From Mucilaginibacter robiniae (GTDB lineage: Bacteria > Bacteroidota > Bacteroidia > Sphingobacteriales > Sphingobacteriaceae): 64,000 nucleotides of DNA. The stretch lies in assembly GCF_012849215.1 (NCBI RefSeq), contig NZ_CP051683.1, positions 24,031-88,030 on the forward strand, given 5' to 3'. This document shows, in pieces, positions 49,981 through 59,202 of this stretch. The notes beneath the pieces were generated by a model, which saw only the letters and a list, made by a program, of their open reading frames with translations, had not been told where the DNA came from and ran no database searches. The translations under genes were made by a program, and so were the position numbers. The first letter of the stretch is position 1. The number at the start of each line of letters is the position of its first letter.

Positions 49981-51911
49981 TGTGGCCGAATTTTAAAAAA
50001 GGGACTAATGATTATGTCAGGCTCAGCAACACTGAGCGCCTTGAAATTATAGAAAGGTCTTGCAAGCAGGTATCGCGTGGTGTATTTTACTCTACCATTA
50101 TCATCATTGCCTCGTTTTTGCCGGTTTTTTTGCTAACCGGTCAGGAAGGAAAACTCTTTCACCCGCTGGCTTATACGAAAACGTTCATCCTGATTATAGA
50201 TGCCCTGCTCGTCGTCACATTGGCACCGGTCACCATCTCCTTTTTTATGAAGGGAAGGTTTAAGGATGACACTCACAACCCTATCAACCGATTATTGGAG
50301 CGCGTGTACGAGCCGGTAATCCGGGCCTGTATGCGCAACCGGAAAATAACTTTAGGAATTAATGTCCTTGCCCTGCTTATCAGCATTCCGCTGCTATTGA
50401 ATATGGGGCGTGAGTTCTTTCCGCCACTTGACGAACAATCCGTATTGTTTATGCCGGTGACCCTGCCTGATATTTCTAATACAGAGGCCAAGAGAATTCT
50501 GCAGGTGCAGGACAAGATCATTAGCATGCAGCCCGAAGTAGCCAAGGTCCTTGGTAAGGCAGGACGAGCCAGTACCGCAACGGATAATTCCCCTATTAGT
50601 ATGATTGAGACGATCATTATGCTGAAACCGAAAGACCAGTGGCGGCCCGGAATGACAAAAAAGAAGATTATCGAAGAATTGGACCGCAAGCTGCAAATTC
50701 CCGGCGTGGTTAATGGCTGGACGCAGCCTATCATCAACCGGATCAACATGCTTTCTACCGGTATACGCACCGACGTAGGCGTAAAAGTCTATGGACAAAA
50801 TCTGGACACCATCAGTGCAGCCTCCGAAAAGGTTAGTTCATTGCTGAAAGGTATTCCAGGGGTCAATGACTTATACGTAGAGCCTGTTACGGGCGGGAAA
50901 TATCTGACGATGGATATCAAGCGCGAAGCATTGGGCCGGTTCGGGCTTTCTGTAGACGACGTGAATACAGTTGTAGAATCTGCCATTGGCGGCGCACCGG
51001 TAGCCACGACAGTAGAAGGGCGCAGGCGTTTCTCAGTCAATGTAAGGCTGGCCCAGGACTTTCGCAACAGCCTGGAAAGCTTTAAGCGCATTCCGGTACA
51101 AACAGCCACAATGGGTAGTATCCCACTTTCCGAAGTAGCTGACATTCGCTTTGAGGATGGGCCGCCCATGATCAATTCTGAAAATGCGCTGCTCAGGGGG
51201 GCGGTTATGTTTAACGTCCGGGGACGGGACCTGGGTAATACGGTCGATGAAGCAATTAAAAGACTGAATGCATCCCTGAGCCTGCCCAAAGGTTATTATA
51301 TTGAATGGAGCGGACAGTATGAGAACCTGATCCGCGGGCAGAAAACCCTGCTGCTCATCCTGCCTGTGGTACTGATCATCATCTTTCTGGCCTTGTACCT
51401 CGCTTTCAAATCCGCCCGCGAAGCCTTTTTGAGTCTGATCACCATACCATTCGCCCTCATTGGCGGGGTATTCATGGTTTACTTCTATGGCGTAAACCTA
51501 TCGATTGCAGTGGCCGTAGGGTTCATCGCATTGTTTGGCATAGCAGTGGAAACCGGTGTGGTCATGGTCATTTATCTCAATGATGCCATGCGGCAACTGG
51601 TGGAAGTTAAAGGAAACTCCAAAGACAGTATCACCAGGGACGATTTGCGTGAATATGTGATTCATGGTGCAGCTAAACGGCTGCGACCCAAAATCATGAC
51701 CGTAAGTGTAGCCCTGTTCGGCCTAATTCCTGTGCTTTGGTCTACCGGTGTTGGCAGCGACGTGATGCAACCTATTGTATTACCAATGATCGGCGGCGTA
51801 CTGACCTCTTCCACCCATATTTTGCTGGTCACACCACTGATATTTTTAATGACAAAAGAATACGAACTAAAAAAGTTTGGAAAATTGGAGGTATACGATG
51901 TCAAGCATTAA
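49980..51911 (+). CDS. cusA: CusA-type RND pump, C-terminal part
   Basis: A 643-residue continuation in another frame. It begins MWPNFKKGTND, then the conserved cytosolic ERLEIIERSCKQVSRGVFYST and TM5-12, with a substrate-path region and GLIPVLWSTG. The break falls in the cytosolic loop after TM4. A single extra base in the AAGAACTGATG stretch would join the frames. It is either a real split pump with coupled translation or a sequence error. The 3' end overlaps the TolC gene by 14 nt. Confidence 0.85.
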   Translation: MWPNFKKGTNDYVRLSNTERLEIIERSCKQVSRGVFYSTIIIIASFLPVFLLTGQEGKLFHPLAYTKTFILIIDALLVVTLAPVTISFFMKGRFKDDTHNPINRLLERVYEPVIRACMRNRKITLGINVLALLISIPLLLNMGREFFPPLDEQSVLFMPVTLPDISNTEAKRILQVQDKIISMQPEVAKVLGKAGRASTATDNSPISMIETIIMLKPKDQWRPGMTKKKIIEELDRKLQIPGVVNGWTQPIINRINMLSTGIRTDVGVKVYGQNLDTISAASEKVSSLLKGIPGVNDLYVEPVTGGKYLTMDIKREALGRFGLSVDDVNTVVESAIGGAPVATTVEGRRRFSVNVRLAQDFRNSLESFKRIPVQTATMGSIPLSEVADIRFEDGPPMINSENALLRGAVMFNVRGRDLGNTVDEAIKRLNASLSLPKGYYIEWSGQYENLIRGQKTLLLILPVVLIIIFLALYLAFKSAREAFLSLITIPFALIGGVFMVYFYGVNLSIAVAVGFIALFGIAVETGVVMVIYLNDAMRQLVEVKGNSKDSITRDDLREYVIHGAAKRLRPKIMTVSVALFGLIPVLWSTGVGSDVMQPIVLPMIGGVLTSSTHILLVTPLIFLMTKEYELKKFGKLEVYDVKH

Positions 51912-53151
51912 AAAAAGCATTCTGGTTTTCGTATCTCTGCTGAGCGCACCCGCTGCTTTCAGCCAGAACATATTATCCCTGGATTCCATTATAGCCCGAA
52001 TAGATCAGCAAAACGCTAACCTGCGGGCGTATACAAGCCGGGCTCAAAGCCAGGTGGCCAAATCGCAGGGGTCCACGGCACAGATGGCCCCGATGATAGG
52101 TGCGGGCACCTGGATGACGCCGTACCCCGGTACAAAAGTCATGGATGAAACTGATAAGGGGGCATGGATGCTCTCCGCCGAACAGGATATCACCAATCCT
52201 GCCAAACTCAGACGAAAACAAGCGTACGAAAATTCTTTAGCCGCTGTTGAACTGGAAGGCCGGAACGTAGCGTTAAATGACGTTCGCACACAGGCGAAGA
52301 AACTATACTATGGTTGGCTGGTGGCCAGTAAGAAAATGAGCGTACTGAAAGAAAATGAGCGCATCCTAACCACGCTGAATAAGTTGGCAAAGATCCGTTA
52401 TCCGTATAATAAAGCTACATTGAGCAGTGTATACAGTGCCGAGGGCAGGCTTGCCGAAGTACAGAACATGCAGTTGATGACAGAAGCGGATATGCGAAAA
52501 AAGATGTATCAGTTGAATACCCTGATGAACCGTCCGGCCAGTTCAGCATTTGCCATCGACACGGCTTACCAACTGAAATTTATCCCTGTAGCTGTTGCTG
52601 ATACAGCTTATCTAAGTTCTGCAAAAAGCGTTGTGCGGCAAATGGATAAAAATATCAGTTCGATGAACTTGAACATCGACGCAATGAAAGCAGAAGCTAA
52701 ACCGGATTTCCGGTTGCGCCTGGATAATATGTTCAATAGAGCGCCGATGATGCCGACACAATTTACGGCGATGGCGATGGTATCCATACCGATTGCGCCC
52801 TGGTCTTCCAAAATGTACAAATCAGGGGTTAAATCGATGCAATACAGCATTGAGGCAATGAGAAACGAGCGGCAGGCTATGCTGATTGAAACAGAAAACA
52901 TGGTTGCTTCCATGTTAACAGATATTACGACTATGCAACGCCGTTTAAAAAATTTCGAGCAAAAAATTCTACCTGCCCTGCAAAAAAGCTTTGATGCCAA
53001 CAGGATCGCCTATGAAGAAAACACACTTGCTCTGCCTCAGGTTATGACCTCTTGGGAGACTTACAATATGAACCGGATGAATTATCTGGATGAATTACAG
53101 GCTTATTACTTGATGACCGCAGATTATGAAAAAGAGATTGAAAAGAATTAG
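51898..53151 (+). CDS. cusC: TolC-family outer-membrane efflux protein
   Basis: A 417-residue protein from the ATG at 51898 (MSSIKKSIL), with a signal peptide (ending AFSQ) and two long heptad-rich helical parts (about residues 25-210 and 225-415), the TolC fold. It completes a Cus system with the pump and adaptors. Its start lies in the pump's 3' end (14-nt overlap) and its 3' end overlaps the first adaptor by 26 nt, so all are tightly coupled. Firm family call, with CusC by context. Confidence 0.88.
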   Translation: MSSIKKSILVFVSLLSAPAAFSQNILSLDSIIARIDQQNANLRAYTSRAQSQVAKSQGSTAQMAPMIGAGTWMTPYPGTKVMDETDKGAWMLSAEQDITNPAKLRRKQAYENSLAAVELEGRNVALNDVRTQAKKLYYGWLVASKKMSVLKENERILTTLNKLAKIRYPYNKATLSSVYSAEGRLAEVQNMQLMTEADMRKKMYQLNTLMNRPASSAFAIDTAYQLKFIPVAVADTAYLSSAKSVVRQMDKNISSMNLNIDAMKAEAKPDFRLRLDNMFNRAPMMPTQFTAMAMVSIPIAPWSSKMYKSGVKSMQYSIEAMRNERQAMLIETENMVASMLTDITTMQRRLKNFEQKILPALQKSFDANRIAYEENTLALPQVMTSWETYNMNRMNYLDELQAYYLMTADYEKEIEKN

Positions 53152-53824
53152 CTGGACGTTTCTTCTACTCGCTATACTGGCCTTCATATTTGTGAGTTGT
53201 AACCATCAGTCCAAGAAACAGAAAGGTCAGCAAAGCCAATCGGCGCAATATACTTGCCCCATGCATCCCCAGGTTGTAAGTGACCATCCTGGCAGCTGCC
53301 CCATATGCGGTATGGATTTAGTCAAAAAATCTGGCAGCGAGAAAGATACCTTACAGGTTCCTGCTGATCTGGCTTCGTTGATCAAATCGCCTAACGGTAC
53401 CGTGGTGTCTAATATTGGCATAATCAGTCCGGAAGAAAAAACGATGCAGGACTCTCTCATTGCACCGGGTGTGATCACTTATGATACCCGCAGGCAAAAT
53501 GTGGTAGCAGCCCGCTTTGGAGGCAGAATAGAAAAACTGTACCTGAAATATCAATATCAGCCGGTAAGCAAAGGCCAGCTTGTCGCTGAGATATACAGTC
53601 CGGAGCTTGTGACTGCCCAGCGGGAACTTTTGTACATTCTGAAAACAGACAAAGACAATCAATCGCTGATCAGTGGTGCCGTTCAGAAGCTGAAATTACT
53701 TGGCGTAACCAGCCAGCAGGTCAACACCCTAATGCGAACCGGACGGGAATACTATCGTTTTCCAATATACAGCCCTTATAACGGGTATTTGGCAGGTCCG
53801 TCTGTTTCAGCCCCCAGGCCATGA
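53126..53824 (+). CDS. cusB: CusB-type RND adaptor, N-terminal part
   Basis: A 232-residue part of an adaptor with a lipobox-like signal (FVSC, near residue 25), the heavy-metal-binding domain (YTCPMHPQV...CPICGMDLVKK, about residues 45-75), and the first lipoyl/barrel region. It ends with GPSVSAPRP and a stop TGA that overlaps the next ATG (ATGA). One missing C in the CCCCC run (53811-53815) would restore a single frame with the next part. It belongs to the Cus unit. Confidence 0.85.
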   Translation: MKKRLKRISWTFLLLAILAFIFVSCNHQSKKQKGQQSQSAQYTCPMHPQVVSDHPGSCPICGMDLVKKSGSEKDTLQVPADLASLIKSPNGTVVSNIGIISPEEKTMQDSLIAPGVITYDTRRQNVVAARFGGRIEKLYLKYQYQPVSKGQLVAEIYSPELVTAQRELLYILKTDKDNQSLISGAVQKLKLLGVTSQQVNTLMRTGREYYRFPIYSPYNGYLAGPSVSAPRP

Positions 53825-54486
53825 ACCAACCTGCAGCAGCGGCAACGGCTGACGACGATGGCATGAACAACAGCGGTGGTATGCGGACTTCCGGTGGAGG
53901 TATGAGCAGCGGCACGACGAGTGCTGCTGACATCAACACTGCTCAGCCTGGAACAGGTCTGTTACAAGAAGGCGGATACGTCAGTGCAGGTCAAACTCTA
54001 TTTAACATTATTAACCCAAGTGAACTTTGGGCAGAAATCAATATTTCCACGTCACAGGCTGCCAGCTTTAAAAAAAACGCCAGGGTTATGGTGATTGCGG
54101 ATGACGGGAAAAAAACACAAGGCCACATTGAACTCATTCAGCCTTTTTACGATCAGGGGTCAACCTTTACCAAAGTCAGGATCAGTTTAAACAACAGTTC
54201 CCGTAACCTTCGCATCGGTCAGTTGATCAAGGCGTCCGTTGTGGGCAAGCCAATTCTTGGTCTATGGATACCATCGTCGGCTCTACTTGACCTTGGTACA
54301 CGCCGCGTGGCGTTTGTCAGAAAAAATCATGCACTTTCACCTGTGCCGGTCACTGGTGGTGCAGAGGTATTGAATTGGGTACAGATACGAAGGGGACTAG
54401 CAGCCAACGATGAGGTTGCTGCTAACGCGCAGTTCCTGGTGGATAGTGAAAGTTTTATCGAAACGAAAGAAGAAAACAAGGAATGA
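53821..54486 (+). CDS. cusB: CusB-type RND adaptor, C-terminal part
   Basis: A 221-residue part that begins MNQPAAAATADDDG with a Gly/Ser/Met-rich linker (about residues 1-40) and then the barrel and membrane-proximal domains (LFNIINPSELWAEINIS, GQLIKASVVG, LWIPSSALLDLG). The linker joins to the preceding part if a single base is added. It ends with an ATGA overlap to the second adaptor. The missing N-terminus (no signal, no lipoyl half) shows it cannot act alone. Confidence 0.82.
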   Translation: MNQPAAAATADDDGMNNSGGMRTSGGGMSSGTTSAADINTAQPGTGLLQEGGYVSAGQTLFNIINPSELWAEINISTSQAASFKKNARVMVIADDGKKTQGHIELIQPFYDQGSTFTKVRISLNNSSRNLRIGQLIKASVVGKPILGLWIPSSALLDLGTRRVAFVRKNHALSPVPVTGGAEVLNWVQIRRGLAANDEVAANAQFLVDSESFIETKEENKE

Positions 54487-55709
54487 AAAAATTATTAATA
54501 ACAGGGTTCTTTCTTGCAGCCGTTTTCACCGCCTGCCAGCAGCAGCAAGGTGATCGGCAGGAAATAGCCAGCGGTCATGCCCCGGAACATGCGGCAGTTA
54601 AACAGCAATATACCTGCCCGATGCATCCGCAAGTCATAAAGGACCATCCGGGCGACTGCCCGATCTGCGGGATGACCCTCGTTCCGGTTGCGCATAATGA
54701 AACCAAAGCTCATTCCTTAAAATTCAGCCCTGCCCAATTGGAACTGGCCAATATTACCATGATGATAGTTGGTAATGGTCATTCGGGACAAAGCCAACTG
54801 ATCAATGGGAGGCTGGCTGCCAACACTACACAAAACGAGGTTATCAGCGCACGTGCAGCAGGAAGAATTGAGAAACTATTCGTCAAACAGACCGGTATTA
54901 GGATCAATCAGGGTCAGCCCTTATATGAGCTGTACAGCGAGGAGTTATTAACGCTTGAAAACGAATTTCTTTTGGCTTGGGACCAGTATAAAGCTATGGG
55001 AAATGAAAACGAACGGTTTGGTTCATTTCTTGAATCCGCAGGCAAAAAACTGGCATTATACGGACTAAAGCCTGCACAGATACGACAGCTCAAAAAGACG
55101 CACCAGGTTCATGCAAGAATCACCATGTATGCAACCACTGGAGGTGTCGTTACAGAAATAAAGGCGACGGAGGGGCAATATGTCGCAGAAGGTACTGCCC
55201 TGTATAGCCTGGAAGGCTTGAATGAACTATGGGTGGAAGGCGAACTCTATCCCGAAGAAGCCGGTAAAGTAAAAATGGGACAGCAAATCAAAGTCTTGCT
55301 CCCCGGAAGCGAAGACCAGCCGCTTACCGCTAAAGTTTCCTTTATCAATCCGGAACTACAGGCTGGCACGCAACTTTCGGTTATACGGGCAACTATTCAA
55401 AACCCCGGGCTTAAGCTGCAGCCAGGCATGCAGGTGCAAATAGCTATGCCATCTGCAGGACAACAGGCCGTGGTTGTTCCTTTAAATGCACTGGTTCGTG
55501 ACGCAAAGGGCAGTATGGTTTTTGTTCAAACAGCGAACAATACGTTTGAACCACGTATGGTGAAAACCGGCACAGAAAATGAACGGACAATTGAAATTGT
55601 GAACGGGCTAAGTGCTGGCGAGACCATTGCAGCAAGTGGGGCCTATCTGATCTATAGTGAACTGGTGTTGAAACAGGGCGGTAATGCTATGGCAGGAATG
55701 CAGATGTAA
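54483..55709 (+). CDS. Second CusB-type RND adaptor (intact)
   Basis: A 408-residue lipoprotein (lipobox FTAC) with the heavy-metal-binding domain (YTCPMHPQV...CPICGMTLVP, about residues 43-70), then lipoyl, barrel and MP domains, ending EAGMQM-like. It starts inside the stop of the split adaptor (ATGA), so the two adaptors are in one operon. A complete copy means the pump may work even if the first adaptor is broken. It ends 16 nt before the bidirectional terminator. Firm call. Confidence 0.9.
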   Translation: MKKLLITGFFLAAVFTACQQQQGDRQEIASGHAPEHAAVKQQYTCPMHPQVIKDHPGDCPICGMTLVPVAHNETKAHSLKFSPAQLELANITMMIVGNGHSGQSQLINGRLAANTTQNEVISARAAGRIEKLFVKQTGIRINQGQPLYELYSEELLTLENEFLLAWDQYKAMGNENERFGSFLESAGKKLALYGLKPAQIRQLKKTHQVHARITMYATTGGVVTEIKATEGQYVAEGTALYSLEGLNELWVEGELYPEEAGKVKMGQQIKVLLPGSEDQPLTAKVSFINPELQAGTQLSVIRATIQNPGLKLQPGMQVQIAMPSAGQQAVVVPLNALVRDAKGSMVFVQTANNTFEPRMVKTGTENERTIEIVNGLSAGETIAASGAYLIYSELVLKQGGNAMAGMQM

Positions 55710-55724
55710 TTACACCCGTTAAGT

Positions 55725-55761
55725 GCTTAAAGATGAAGCTGAGTCAGCTTCATCTTTAAGC
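55725..55761. terminator. Bidirectional terminator between copper and zinc modules
   Basis: GCTTAAAGATGAAGCTGA (55725-55742), one central G, then TCAGCTTCATCTTTAAGC (55744-55761): a perfect 18-bp inverted repeat. It lies between the convergent adaptor and zinc ATPase genes and would stop transcription from both sides. Confidence 0.85.
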
Positions 55762-55773
55762 AAAACCTATTTC

Positions 55774-57804
55774 TTACAACTTCATTCGCTGTATTCTTAC
55801 TGCGTTCAGAATTGCCAGCAGGGCGACGCCTACATCGGCAATTACTGCTTCCCAAAGGTTGGCGACCCCTCCTGCACCCAATACGAGGACGACCACCTTC
55901 ACAAGCATGGCAATCGTAATATTCTGCCAAACAACACGGCTCGTTATTTTACCGACATTGATAGCTGTGGTGATTTTAGAAGGCTGGTCATTCTGAATGA
56001 CAATATCTGCGGTTTCAATTGTGGCATCACTTCCCAAACCGCCCATGGCGATACCGGCATCGGCTAAGGCAACCACCGGCGCATCATTCACGCCATCACC
56101 TACGAAAGCGATACGGCTGCCAGCATCTTTAAAGCCCTGTACCTTTTCAACTTTTCCGTCTGGTAACAGGTCGCCATACGCTTTATCTATGCCCAGGGAT
56201 TTCGCTACTTTATCCACGACGGCTTGCTTGTCTCCGGATAACATGACGGTTTGCAGCTTCAGGTTGTGCATCCACTCGATGGCAACTTTTGCGTCCTCTT
56301 TAATTTCGTCTGCAATGGTGATGTAACCCGTATATTGGTTATCCACAGCCAGCACGACAACGGTATCAACCAAACCATCCACTTCACCAGGATAAGCAAT
56401 ATTAAATTTCTTTAAAAGCTTCGCGTTGCCAGCCAGCACCACTTTACCGTTTATCGTGCCTTTCAAGCCATGGCCGGAGATCTCTTCAACATTTTCTGCC
56501 TGGATAGCTTTGGCCTTATCGCCAGCATAAGCTACCACCGCTTTGGCGATAGGATGAGTCGAATTGACTTCGATAGCCGCTGCCATTCCCACCAATTCAT
56601 CATTACTAAGTCCTTCGGCTTTCACTTCCTGCACCTTAAATACGCCTTTGGTCAGGGTTCCCGTTTTATCCATGATGACCGTATTGATCTTCGTCATGAC
56701 GTCTAAAAAGTTGGAACCTTTAAATAATATCCCATTTCGTGAGGCCAGCCCGATACCCCCAAAGTAGCCCAGCGGTATTGACACTACCAGCGCGCAGGGG
56801 CAGCTGATCACCAGGAAGACCAAGGCCCTATAGAACCACTGGTGAAAGTTATAGTTCTCTGTAAAGAAATAAGGTGCAAAACATACCAGTAAGGCCAATG
56901 CAAAGACTATAGGCGTATAAATTTTGGCAAAGCGGCTGATAAACAATTGCGTCTGCGATTTGCGTGCGGTGGCATCCTGCACCATTTCCAGTATCTGGCT
57001 CAGCTTGCTGTCTTTAAATAAGGCTTTGACCTGAACCTCTGTGACCTTATCCAAGTTGATCATACCTGCCAATACCTTTTCACCCTTGCGCTTCGTGTCC
57101 GGCTTACTTTCACCTGTCAGCGCTGCCGTATTGAAGCTGGCCGAATCCGAAGAAAGCTCGCCGTCCAAAGCGACCTTTTCACCTGCCTTCACCTGGATGA
57201 TCTCATCCACTTGGACGCTTTTCGGGTCAACCTCCGATGGCTTGCCGTCACGCATCACCGTCACCTTATCCGGCCGGATATCCAACAGTGCCTTGATGCT
57301 TTTTTTCGCGCGGTTCACCGCTGCATCCTGAAACCACTCACCGATTGAGTAAAACACCATTACGGCCACGCCCTCGCTGTAAGACCCAATGCTGAAAGCA
57401 CCAATGGTAGCCACGCTCATCAGGAAAAACTCGTTAAAGAAGTCAAAGTGCTTCGCCTTACGCCAGGCCATGCCCAGTACGTTATAGCCAGACAATCCAA
57501 AGGCAATTAAAAAAACGATCAGATTCACCGGAAACGGCGGCTGCCACTTGAATCCATATTCCAGCGTCAGCATCACGACGAGGATCAGAAGAGCGGTGAG
57601 CAGCGGCCAGTGGCTCAGCCAGCTTTCCGCTTCCTCGGGCGCTTCCGTCAGGTTCAGCGTCTCATCTTCCTCGTCATGATCATGCTCCTTTGCGGCGTGC
57701 TGGTCGGCTTCGTGTGCCCGCTCATTATTCACTGCGGTCGGCCGGTTTTCAGAAGGCTTTCCGATATGTTCTTTACCATCAACCTGGTATTGCTCGTTTT
57801 CCAT
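55774..57804 (-). CDS. zntA: Zn/Cd/Co-exporting P1B-type ATPase (ZntA/CadA-like)
   Basis: A 676-residue ATPase with an acidic/His-rich N-terminus (HDHDEEDE, about residues 42-49), C335-P-C337 (SCPCALV) in the ion path, D379 in DKTGT, GDGVND, and the end DVGVALLAILNAVRI, whose Asp is typical of Zn/Cd pumps. HMA is absent. It leads the minus-strand module away from the copper island. CPC plus the terminal Asp point to Zn(II)/Cd(II) efflux. Firm as P1B; metal preference is from motif. Confidence 0.92.
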   Translation of the reverse strand: MENEQYQVDGKEHIGKPSENRPTAVNNERAHEADQHAAKEHDHDEEDETLNLTEAPEEAESWLSHWPLLTALLILVVMLTLEYGFKWQPPFPVNLIVFLIAFGLSGYNVLGMAWRKAKHFDFFNEFFLMSVATIGAFSIGSYSEGVAVMVFYSIGEWFQDAAVNRAKKSIKALLDIRPDKVTVMRDGKPSEVDPKSVQVDEIIQVKAGEKVALDGELSSDSASFNTAALTGESKPDTKRKGEKVLAGMINLDKVTEVQVKALFKDSKLSQILEMVQDATARKSQTQLFISRFAKIYTPIVFALALLVCFAPYFFTENYNFHQWFYRALVFLVISCPCALVVSIPLGYFGGIGLASRNGILFKGSNFLDVMTKINTVIMDKTGTLTKGVFKVQEVKAEGLSNDELVGMAAAIEVNSTHPIAKAVVAYAGDKAKAIQAENVEEISGHGLKGTINGKVVLAGNAKLLKKFNIAYPGEVDGLVDTVVVLAVDNQYTGYITIADEIKEDAKVAIEWMHNLKLQTVMLSGDKQAVVDKVAKSLGIDKAYGDLLPDGKVEKVQGFKDAGSRIAFVGDGVNDAPVVALADAGIAMGGLGSDATIETADIVIQNDQPSKITTAINVGKITSRVVWQNITIAMLVKVVVLVLGAGGVANLWEAVIADVGVALLAILNAVRIQRMKL

Positions 57805-57855
57805 GATCTTAAATTAAGTGAATGTCTACAAATTTGTTTGCTATGCTTTTGCGGC

Positions 57856-59184
57856 CTACACGAGACTGCGGATATCATTATAAAAAACTAAAGCCACGAT
57901 CACCATCAGGATCAAAAAGCCGGTGACCTGTATACGCTGCAAAGTCTCCGGCTTAAAAGGGCTGCCCCGTATGCCTTCAATGGCTACCAGGAAAATTTGG
58001 CCGCCATCAAGTGATGGTATGGGCAGCACATTGATAAAGCCAATGCCGATCGAAAGCAAGGCAATCAGGCTCCAAAAGCGCTTCCATTCGAGGTGTTCGC
58101 CAAACATGGTCGCGATTTTAACCGGCCCGTTCAGCGCTTCTTTCATCTTGACCTCGCCCGAAAGCATTTGCCCGAACCCTTTTACATTATCCGATATAGA
58201 AGTCAAGGTACGTGTTGTCCCGGTTGCAATGGACCCTGCCACTGAAACAGGCCCGGGCCGGTAAGCAGGCTTTTTACTGTTCAGACTAAAGCCGATATGA
58301 CCGTCCTTGTCCCGGTGCGCCCTGAGCCGCATTGTCTTACCATCATGAATGACCGTGACATACAATTCACGCTTCTTATTCTCTTGTAAACGGACCTGGA
58401 ATTCCTCATAGGAATGTATCGAATCCCCGTTGATCGTGAAAATTCCGGTATGCTTAAATTCTTTGGTGCCGTACAAATTAAGATTGGTTAGCACGGAATC
58501 CGCTTTATAGTCTGCATTGACCGAAAAGAAATCGGTCATGCCTTCATCAGCGATCGTCTGCATCACCTGCGGTGGAACGGCGATATGCAAATGTACCCGC
58601 TCTCTGCCTTTTGACCGTATTACGGATAGGACTGTTTTGCCGCGTATCAGGCGGCTGCTTGTTAGTTCTTCTTCATCCACCAGGGGTTCATCGTCAACCG
58701 CGACCAGCTGATCGCCTGCCTCAAGGCCAGCGAGTTTACCCAATTTACCCGGTTCGATCCGGTATTCCTGTCCAAGCGTGGCAACATACCCTTTACCGTA
58801 TCTAAGCGTCAGGCCGGTAAATACGACGACCGCCAGCAAGACATTCATGAAAATGCCGCTGAGCATCACAATGATCCGCTGCCATACCGGCTTGTTATGG
58901 TACCTGCGGTGCGCAAAGGTACCTTCATGACTTTCCTCATCCTCATGGTTACTAAGCATGCCTGCCATTTTCACATAGCCGCCCAGCGGGAGCCAGCCTA
59001 TCCCATATTCCGTTCCTTTAAAATGAAACCGGAACAATCTCAACCCCCAGGCATCAAAAAACAGGTAAAACTTCCTGACCCGTATACCAAATGCCTTTGC
59101 GGCTAAAAAGTGCCCCAGCTCGTGCACCAGCACCAGTAGGGACATTCCGGCCACAAATTGTAATATCATGATCACTATTCGCAT
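57856..59184 (-). CDS. M50 site-2 protease (RseP-like) within the zinc module
   Basis: A 442-residue protein with HELGH (residues 21-25), PDZ domains (about residues 125-310) and LPIPSLDGGQ near residue 385, the two metal sites of S2P proteases, plus four membrane helices. The upstream AAGGAGAACAG is a clear ribosome binding site for the ATG at 59184. It lies between the CzcB-like adaptor and the zinc ATPase in the same direction. An envelope-stress function in metal response is suggested by place only. Confidence 0.85.
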   Translation of the reverse strand: MRIVIMILQFVAGMSLLVLVHELGHFLAAKAFGIRVRKFYLFFDAWGLRLFRFHFKGTEYGIGWLPLGGYVKMAGMLSNHEDEESHEGTFAHRRYHNKPVWQRIIVMLSGIFMNVLLAVVVFTGLTLRYGKGYVATLGQEYRIEPGKLGKLAGLEAGDQLVAVDDEPLVDEEELTSSRLIRGKTVLSVIRSKGRERVHLHIAVPPQVMQTIADEGMTDFFSVNADYKADSVLTNLNLYGTKEFKHTGIFTINGDSIHSYEEFQVRLQENKKRELYVTVIHDGKTMRLRAHRDKDGHIGFSLNSKKPAYRPGPVSVAGSIATGTTRTLTSISDNVKGFGQMLSGEVKMKEALNGPVKIATMFGEHLEWKRFWSLIALLSIGIGFINVLPIPSLDGGQIFLVAIEGIRGSPFKPETLQRIQVTGFLILMVIVALVFYNDIRSLV

Positions 59185-59202
59185 CTGTTCTCCTTTGTTA
59201 GG

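Noticed and set aside
49980..50000. Programmed -1 frameshift at AAAAAAG in the CusA region
   Set aside because: The A-run lies after the stop of the first frame, so ribosomes in that frame would not reach it; re-initiation at TGATG or a base error fits better.
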